Below are positions 5,963 to 10,087 of a DNA stretch of 10,087 nt, one piece after another. The DNA is from JAEKLB01 sp050249235 (GTDB taxonomy: Bacteria > Actinomycetota > Acidimicrobiia > Acidimicrobiales > CADCSY01). The notes below the pieces were generated by a model, which saw nothing but the letters and a program-made list of their open reading frames with translations, was not told where the DNA came from and ran no database searches. A program made the translations under genes and the position numbers. Every line of letters begins with the position of its first letter. The stretch's first letter is position 1. The stretch lies in the NCBI GenBank assembly GCA_050249235.1, contig JBFWQW010000102.1, forward strand, positions 1 through 10,087. The letters are read 5' to 3'.

Positions 5963-8272
5963 TCAGCCGGTGGCGAGGATCCCGCGGGCCAGGAGATCCT
6001 TGATCTCCTCGTCGCTGTAGCCGAGCCAGCTGGCGATCTCGAGCGTGTGCTCACCCCGGACGAAGGGGGGTCGCTGGACCACGCTCGGGGTGTCGCTGAA
6101 GCGCATGAGCTGCCCGACCTGGCGGAGCCGGCCCGCAGTCGAATGCTGCGTCTCGGATATGAGGCCGAGTCGGAGGTTCTCCTCGTCGAAGAGCACCGTC
6201 TCCCCGTCGTAGGTCTTGATCACCATCTCCGCCGGCACACCGGCGGCGTCGAAGAGTCGTCGCCACTGGAGCGCGGTGAGCGTCATGAAGACCGGCTCGA
6301 GCAACGCCTCGAGCTCCAGCCGGTTCTCGTACCTCGACGCCGGGGTGTCGAAGCGGGGATCGGTCTCGAGCTCCGGGCGACCGACGACGCGGCAGAACGC
6401 CGGCCACTCCTGCTCCTTGACGGCCGCCACCTGGATCCAGCCGTCGATCGTCTCGTACATGCGGTAGAGCGCGCTGAGACCGGTCTGGCTCTTGTTCATC
6501 GGCGGCGGGTTCGAGGCGCCGTCCTCGGTGAGGTACGTCGAACCGGCGACGTAGAGCGCGGCGTTGAGCAACGACGTCCACACCTCCTGACCTTCACCCG
6601 TCCGGTCCCGGTGGGCGATCGCCAGCAGCACCCCGACCACCGACGACATGGCGTTCGTCGTGTCGGTGAACCCGAAGCGGTAGTACGCCGGGTCGTTGCC
6701 CTGCTCGGCGGGTCCCTGCTCCCACTCGAAGCCGGTCAGCGCCTGGGACAGCGAGTCGTTGCCCCCGAGATGCGAGAGGGGTCCCTCGGGCCCGTACATG
6801 TACGAGTTGCAGTAGATGATGTCGGGCTTGATCTTCTTGAGGCTCTGGTAGTCGATTCCGATGCGCTCGGCGACGCCCTTCACCATGTTGTGGTGCACGA
6901 CGTCCGTCTGCTCGATCAGCCGGCGGAGCAGCTCGGCGCCCTCCTCCGTCTTGAGGTCGACCAGGAGGGAGCGCTTGCCCTGCTCGCACCCGAGCAGCAC
7001 GGTGCTCGAGCCCATCATCGCCGAGCCCGGATCGGCCTGGGAGGTGGCCACCTTGATCACGTCGGCGCCGAGGCCGGCCAGGAGCATGGCCCCGAAGGGC
7101 CCCGCGAACGCCCGCCCGAAGTCGAGGACGCGGATCCCGTCGAGGGGGTAGCGGTGCTTCCGGGACGGGTCCCGGGGAGCGAAGCTCGGCAGCTGGCGGG
7201 TCTCGCCGAAGACCTCGGCGTTGTGCTGACCGACCGAGGGTCGCGGGGTGGGCGCCTCCGGGGGGTTGAGGGCCAGCCGGAACGGCATGCCCACCTGCAC
7301 GGTGGGCCCGACCTCCGGATCGTCGACCTTCACGGCCATCTCGTTGAAGACGACCTGGGGAAGCTTCATCGCATCCCGCGTCGGAAGGATCTCCGCCACC
7401 TGGAAGAGGTCGGCGTGCATGAGGTCGACGACCTCTTCGCGCGTCCGGTTCCTGACCGCCTTCGCCAGCGCCGGGAAGATCTGGTCCGGCGGCGTGTCGG
7501 CCGGGATGTCGAAGATGGCGTTGACCGTCGCGCCCTTCTTCTGCGTCGAGCCGGGCAGCGCCTGCACCCAGCCCGTGGCGGTCATCATCACCTCGGGCTG
7601 GTGGACCTTCGGGGGATACGTCTTGGTCATCAGCGTCTGGTACGTGTCGTGGTTGCGCTCGGCGTTCGCCCACAGCATCGTCGTGAAGGCGAGGACGCCC
7701 TGGTACAGCGAGGTCTCGACCCGCTGACCGCGGCCGGTCTCGTTGCGGGCGTGCAGCGCGGCGAGCACCGACATCGCGACGAGGTAGGTGGCCGCCACGC
7801 TGGGCAGCGGGTAGGCGAGGAAGGCGGGACCCGGCCGCCAGGCCTGCTGCTCGAACTGCGCGCCGGAGCGGGCCTGGACCAGCGCGTCCCACCCGGGACG
7901 GTCGGCGTGTCGGCTGTCCGACGGGTACGCCGGCACCGAGCAGTAGATGAGGTGGGGGAACCGCTCGGCCAGCGAGTCGTAGTCCAGCCCGAGCCTGGCC
8001 ATGACGCCCGGGCGGAAGCTCTCGACCAGCACGTCGGCGGTGGCCACCAGCTCGAGGAACCTGGCCTTGCCCTCCTCGGACTTCAGGTCGAGGGCAACCG
8101 AGCGACGGCTGCGGTTCCAGACCCGGTAGCTCGGATCGTCCCGGTACGGGTCGCCACCGGGCGGCTCGACCTTGACCACGTCGGCGCCGCTCTCCGCCAG
8201 CAGGAGCACGCCCGCCGGTCCGGCCACACCCCAGGTCAGGTCCAGGACCCGCACACCGTCAAGAGCACCCAT
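5963..8272 (-). CDS. Fused two-domain CaiB/BaiF family (class III) CoA-transferase
   Basis: At 769 residues the product is about twice the usual family length and holds two CaiB/BaiF domains in tandem. Domain 1 spans about 1-365: GVRVLDLTWGVAGPAG at 6-21, ADVVKVEPPGGDPY at 30-43. Domain 2 spans about 377-769: GIRVLDFGRAFAGPFG at 379-394, ADVIKVA at 403-409. Class III transferases carry acyl-CoA on a catalytic Asp. Domain 2 keeps it as D537 (RFGFTDTT), but domain 1 has V159 at the aligned place (PLPSVAATY), so only the second half should be catalytic. The family transfers CoA between acids or racemises/isomerises acyl-CoAs; AMACR-like chemistry cannot be excluded. ATG 8272 has GGGAGGG 5-6 bases upstream. 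It converges on the thiolase-like gene and so forms a separate transcription unit. I infer that it activates the acid used by the neighbouring acyl-CoA enzymes. Confidence 0.92.
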   Translation of the reverse strand: MGALDGVRVLDLTWGVAGPAGVLLLAESGADVVKVEPPGGDPYRDDPSYRVWNRSRRSVALDLKSEEGKARFLELVATADVLVESFRPGVMARLGLDYDSLAERFPHLIYCSVPAYPSDSRHADRPGWDALVQARSGAQFEQQAWRPGPAFLAYPLPSVAATYLVAMSVLAALHARNETGRGQRVETSLYQGVLAFTTMLWANAERNHDTYQTLMTKTYPPKVHQPEVMMTATGWVQALPGSTQKKGATVNAIFDIPADTPPDQIFPALAKAVRNRTREEVVDLMHADLFQVAEILPTRDAMKLPQVVFNEMAVKVDDPEVGPTVQVGMPFRLALNPPEAPTPRPSVGQHNAEVFGETRQLPSFAPRDPSRKHRYPLDGIRVLDFGRAFAGPFGAMLLAGLGADVIKVATSQADPGSAMMGSSTVLLGCEQGKRSLLVDLKTEEGAELLRRLIEQTDVVHHNMVKGVAERIGIDYQSLKKIKPDIIYCNSYMYGPEGPLSHLGGNDSLSQALTGFEWEQGPAEQGNDPAYYRFGFTDTTNAMSSVVGVLLAIAHRDRTGEGQEVWTSLLNAALYVAGSTYLTEDGASNPPPMNKSQTGLSALYRMYETIDGWIQVAAVKEQEWPAFCRVVGRPELETDPRFDTPASRYENRLELEALLEPVFMTLTALQWRRLFDAAGVPAEMVIKTYDGETVLFDEENLRLGLISETQHSTAGRLRQVGQLMRFSDTPSVVQRPPFVRGEHTLEIASWLGYSDEEIKDLLARGILATG

Positions 8273-8372
8273 CGAGTCCCTCCCGCGCCACTCGAACCCC
8301 CCGGACGGCCGAACCTACCAGCGGCCCGACCGCCGCCCCGGACGAACCCGGTCGGTCACTTGGACCTGGCTG

Positions 8373-8390
8373 CACGTCGGCATCGACGTG
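8373..8390. promoter_or_regulatory. 18-bp inverted repeat in the CoA-transferase/membrane-protein divergent gap
   Basis: CACGTCGGCATCGACGTG is a perfect 7-bp inverted repeat with a 4-base centre. It lies about 100 bases upstream of the CoA-transferase start and 158 bases before the membrane-protein ATG, in the window's longest non-coding stretch (8273-8547). Length and symmetry suit a dimeric repressor such as a TetR- or GntR-family regulator. No regulator gene is present in the window. Nothing else in this gap could be assigned. Confidence 0.45.
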
Positions 8391-8547
8391 ACGCACGGGC
8401 GGGTGGGGCCTCGGCTCGGTGGATCCCCCTCGAGGATCACGGCGCCGGCAACGCAGCCTGTCCGCAAGGAGCCTCCCGTCAGCTGCAAGGATCGACGCCG
8501 CGGGGGAGGAGGTGGATCGGGACAACCAACGGCGTGGGGGGCAATCG

Positions 8548-9054
8548 ATGGAGAAGGCGGTACTGGCGACCGCGGGAACGCTCGCGGTGATCGCCACCGG
8601 CGTCGCCGTGTTCTACGCCCGTGCCTTCCACCGCCTCCGACGCCAGGTCGGGTCCATCCAGACGTCCACGACCGTCCATGCCCACCGCTCACCGCTCGAG
8701 GTCACCGAGGTCGTCGCCGGGGGCGGGCCCGACGCGCTGCTGTCGATCCGCAACGCGGGGAAGGACGACGTGGTGCTCGAAAGCGGTCGGATCCAGACCT
8801 CGGGGACGCAGGTGTTCTCCAACGGGGCGCTGCGGGCCGATCCCGGCGTCTATCCGCTCCAGCTCCCGGCCGGTCGAACCGTGAGGCTCCGGTGCGCGGC
8901 GTCGTTCTGCGCCGGGCCCGTCGACGTGCACCTCGCCTGGCACGACCCGCGCGGCACCCACCGCGACAACCTCCACGTCGAGCTCACCACCCACCCCCAT
9001 GTGCTCGCATCCGACCCGGCCCGCCGCCGGCTCGGCGGCACGCCCCCGCGCTGA
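8548..9054 (+). CDS. Membrane-anchored protein of unknown function
   Basis: I do not recognise the family. The 168-residue product starts with a single hydrophobic helix (about residues 4-23, ATAGTLAVIATGVAVFYA) followed by basic residues (RAFHRLRRQ), which suggests an N-in or uncleaved signal-anchor topology by the positive-inside rule, with uncertain orientation. The rest (about 36-152) is rich in alternating hydrophobic residues, e.g. ALLSIRNAGKDDVVLESG and YPLQLPAGRTVRLRCAASF, consistent with a beta-sandwich domain. Two cysteines, C116 and C121, are close enough for a disulfide if the domain is exported. The C-terminus is Arg/Pro-rich. ATG 8548 is preferred because it opens directly into the helix; a GTG at 8512 lies in frame. 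The Shine-Dalgarno (GGGGGG) is poor. It stands alone between divergent and convergent neighbours, so context gives no role. Confidence 0.65.
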   Translation: MEKAVLATAGTLAVIATGVAVFYARAFHRLRRQVGSIQTSTTVHAHRSPLEVTEVVAGGGPDALLSIRNAGKDDVVLESGRIQTSGTQVFSNGALRADPGVYPLQLPAGRTVRLRCAASFCAGPVDVHLAWHDPRGTHRDNLHVELTTHPHVLASDPARRRLGGTPPR

Positions 9055-9153
9055 TCCCAGGGGTCCGAGCTGGGCCAGGTCGGATGGTTCGTCGCGGAGT
9101 GAGCGGGCGGCGTCCCTGCGGGGCTCGCTGACACTCTCCTGGGACGTCTCGGT

Positions 9154-9188
9154 GTCACGTGACCGTATGCCTGCGCCATGCCTGCGCA
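9154..9188. repeat. CACGTG palindrome followed by an 11-bp tandem duplication
   Basis: In the 178-base gap between the convergent membrane-protein and vapC genes, GTCACGTGAC (9154-9163) is a perfect 10-bp palindrome. It is followed by two copies of ATGCCTGCGC plus one base (9167-9177 and 9178-9188). No gene, promoter or clear terminator was seen here; the significance is unknown. Confidence 0.35.
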
Positions 9189-9232
9189 ACGAGCCTTCGT
9201 CGGCGCGGTCGAACGTTCGTGGGCGTCGGCGA

Positions 9233-9634
9233 CTACACGACGACAACGGTGAGGAGGTCGTCGAGCGCTTCGAAGTCTCGACCGTTCCTCGTGTACAGGG
9301 GTAGCCCCGCGGCTACCGCCGTTGCGGCGATGAGGAGGTCGACTGCTCGCGCGCCACGTGGCTTGCGTCCCGCGTCGGTCGCCGCCGCGAACACTCGCCC
9401 GTACGCTCGGGCTGCGTTGCCGTCGAACGGCAGGGAGTCGAAGGCTGCCTCGACTCGCTGCAGTCGATCTTGGCGACGGCCGCGCTCGTCAGCGTCCGTC
9501 GTGGCGTGCGGCCCCGCCGCAAGTTCCGCCAGGGTCACCGAGCTCACCGCGACCTCCTCGGGCAAGGAGGTTGCGTCGATCTTCTCGAGATCGACGACCA
9601 CCGAGGTGTCGAGGATCCCCCGGGCGTGCCGCAT
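9233..9634 (-). CDS. vapC: PIN-domain ribonuclease toxin, VapC family
   Basis: The 133-residue product is a PIN-domain nuclease: GILDTSVVVDLE (6-17) with acidic D9, VTLAELAAGP (33-42) with E37, and RAVDLLIAATAVAAGLPLYT (96-115) with D99. It closes with RNGRDFEALDDL (116-127), where N117 or D120 supplies the fourth site. VapC toxins are Mg-dependent ribonucleases cutting tRNA, rRNA or mRNA, held inactive by their antitoxin. All expected residues are present, so it looks intact. ATG 9632-9634 is chosen because it puts the PIN strand close to the N-terminus; it lies 7 bases after the antitoxin stop. A GTG at 9649 that overlaps the antitoxin stop, and a TTG at 9670, are alternatives. It belongs to a two-gene operon with the antitoxin upstream, as expected. 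Confidence 0.88.
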   Translation of the reverse strand: MRHARGILDTSVVVDLEKIDATSLPEEVAVSSVTLAELAAGPHATTDADERGRRQDRLQRVEAAFDSLPFDGNAARAYGRVFAAATDAGRKPRGARAVDLLIAATAVAAGLPLYTRNGRDFEALDDLLTVVVV

Positions 9635-9641
9635 CGGTTGC

Positions 9642-9896
9642 TCAGCCACGAGGTGTGGTGTCTTGGTCAACCAGCTCGTCGAGGTCTTGGCGCAGCCGCT
9701 CGTAGCTCATGGCTGGAGCGGTCCGGAAGAGCGCCACGGCGGTCTCTGCGGGAACGAAGCGATGGCGGCGCAGCGGTGTCAGTTCCCCGACGGGAACGCC
9801 TCGGCGCGTCACGATGAAGGTCTCGCCGTCATCGAGCTCACGCATGATCTTCCCGCTCTCGTTGCGTAGCTCGCGTTGGGTGATCTCCCGACTCAT
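9642..9896 (-). CDS. vapB: Phd/YefM-type antitoxin of the VapBC module
   Basis: The 84-residue product reads MSREITQRELRNESGKIMRE followed by LDDGETFIVTRRGVPVGELTPL (21-42). This is the Phd/YefM antitoxin DNA-binding fold, with the characteristic N-terminal ELRN..GKI..EL helix and the F-x-V-T-R-R-G-x-P-V strand pair. Residues 47-84 (VPAETAVALFRTA, LRQDLDELVDQD) form the toxin-binding tail. It should neutralise the PIN nuclease encoded immediately downstream and repress its own promoter. ATG 9894-9896 is chosen because it gives the family N-terminus; a 16-codon upstream extension would read through the palindromic operator and includes three cysteines unlike the family. There is no clear Shine-Dalgarno, so leaderless or weak initiation is possible. 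The gene symbol follows the partner toxin; the fold is Phd-like rather than AbrB-like. Confidence 0.88.
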   Translation of the reverse strand: MSREITQRELRNESGKIMRELDDGETFIVTRRGVPVGELTPLRRHRFVPAETAVALFRTAPAMSYERLRQDLDELVDQDTTPRG

Positions 9897-9905
9897 GCCC
9901 GCAAC

Positions 9906-9922
9906 GTAGCACCTGGTGCTAC
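9906..9922. promoter_or_regulatory. Palindromic operator of the vapBC promoter
   Basis: GTAGCACCTGGTGCTAC is a perfect 8+1+8 inverted repeat ending 10 bases upstream of the antitoxin ATG. Toxin-antitoxin operons are normally autorepressed by the antitoxin or the complex at such sites. The position next to the start codon, with no evident Shine-Dalgarno, puts it over or just after the promoter. Operator function is inferred from position and symmetry. Confidence 0.7.
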
Positions 9923-9964
9923 ACACGGACCGCCAGCAGGCCATTGCCGAAAACCACCCGGTCG

Positions 9965-9988
9965 GGCAACGACGGAACTCGAACCCGG
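9965..9988. repeat. Imperfect repeat of the tRNA-Cys 3' end
   Basis: Read on the minus strand, this stretch (CCGGGTTCGAGTTCCGTCGTTGCC) closely resembles the T-arm and 3' acceptor of tRNA-Cys at 9994-10015 (CCGGTTCGATTCCGGTCGCCGCC), with a few single-base gaps and two substitutions. It begins only a few bases beyond the tRNA 3' end. It has no tRNA body of its own. Such partial copies arise from site-specific integration or from tRNA decay; chance is also possible. Confidence 0.35.
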
Positions 9989-9991
9989 GAG

Positions 9992-10063
9992 AGGCGGCGA
10001 CCGGAATCGAACCGGTGTACAGGGCTTTGCAGGCCCTTGCCTAAACCACTCGGCCACGCCGCC
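9992..10063 (-). tRNA. tRNA-Cys (anticodon GCA)
   Basis: The 72-base minus-strand gene folds into a full cloverleaf. The acceptor stem is GGCGGCG/CGCCGCC (10063-10057 with 9999-9993). The D-arm region is GGCCGAGTGGTTTAGGC, and the anticodon stem AGGGC/GCCCT encloses the loop CTGCAAA, with anticodon GCA at 10030-10028. The variable loop is GTAC, and the T-arm is ACCGG-TTCGATT-CCGGT. The discriminator base is U73 (9992), the identity element of tRNA-Cys. CCA is not encoded. The short variable arm rules out tRNA-Ser. Only 24 bases upstream are visible, so its promoter is out of view. It reads toward the vapBC pair. Confidence 0.96.
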
Positions 10064-10087
10064 GGAGCGGCGACACCCTACCGGCGC

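Noticed and set aside
6047..8590. Very long plus-strand open frame (847 codons) opposite the CoA-transferase gene
   Set aside because: Its translation is Arg/Gly/Val/Asp/His-rich with no domain, and it is the mirror of a clearly recognisable two-domain gene. High GC at third codon positions removes stops from the opposite strand.
9056..9074. CCCAG/CTGGG stem after the membrane-protein gene as a terminator
   Set aside because: A 5-bp stem with a 9-base loop and no T-tract is expected by chance.
9615..9628. 14-mer ATCCCCCGGGCGTG shared between vapC and the DUF222 gene at 24-37, possible repeat
   Set aside because: In both places it encodes similar residues (HARGI/HARGM) by chance; flanks do not match beyond a few bases and the proteins are unrelated.

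Overview
The window is very GC-rich DNA with dense, short-gapped genes, GTG starts, a DUF222/13E12-type gene and a cluster of acyl-CoA enzymes. This points to a high-GC actinobacterium. An Acidimicrobiia-like or other environmental lineage is my inference; nothing in the window fixes the taxon. It reads as an ordinary chromosomal segment, with one accessory-looking corner at the right end.

Layout: (1) 1-299, minus strand: the N-terminal part of a DUF222 (13E12/HNH-endonuclease family) gene that runs off the left edge. (2) 473-1579, minus strand: a two-gene unit of a soluble class I SAM methyltransferase followed by a small membrane methyltransferase of the isoprenylcysteine/phospholipid type. 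(3) 1733-2587, plus strand, divergent from that unit: a two-half VOC (glyoxalase-fold) protein. It converges on a second, PhnB-like VOC gene at 2678-3088, minus strand. (4) 3254-5875, plus strand: crotonase, DUF35 zinc-ribbon/OB protein and SCP2/Ltp-type thiolase-like protein. (5) 5963-8272, minus strand, converging on that group: a 769-residue fused CaiB/BaiF CoA-transferase. (6) 8548-9054, plus strand: a small membrane-anchored protein of unknown function. (7) 9233-9896, minus strand: a vapBC-type toxin-antitoxin pair with a perfect palindrome just upstream. (8) 9992-10063, minus strand: tRNA-Cys(GCA), reading toward the toxin-antitoxin pair.

The main biology is acyl-CoA metabolism. The DUF35 and thiolase-like genes are translationally coupled and match the architecture of the Ltp2-ChsH2(DUF35) steroid side-chain aldolase. 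The thiolase-like protein lacks every canonical thiolase cysteine and the catalytic histidine. The crotonase beside it lacks both hydratase glutamates, and the CoA-transferase has lost its catalytic Asp in the first half but kept it in the second. I infer a pathway that activates an unusual branched or cyclic acid (CoA-transferase), isomerises or otherwise processes it (crotonase) and cleaves it by a retro-aldol step (thiolase-like plus DUF35). The substrate cannot be read from the sequence.

No gene-free stretch exceeds 300 bases. The longest is 8273-8547 (275 bases), which holds a divergent promoter region with an 18-bp inverted repeat. I see no CRISPR array, transposase, integrase or rRNA.
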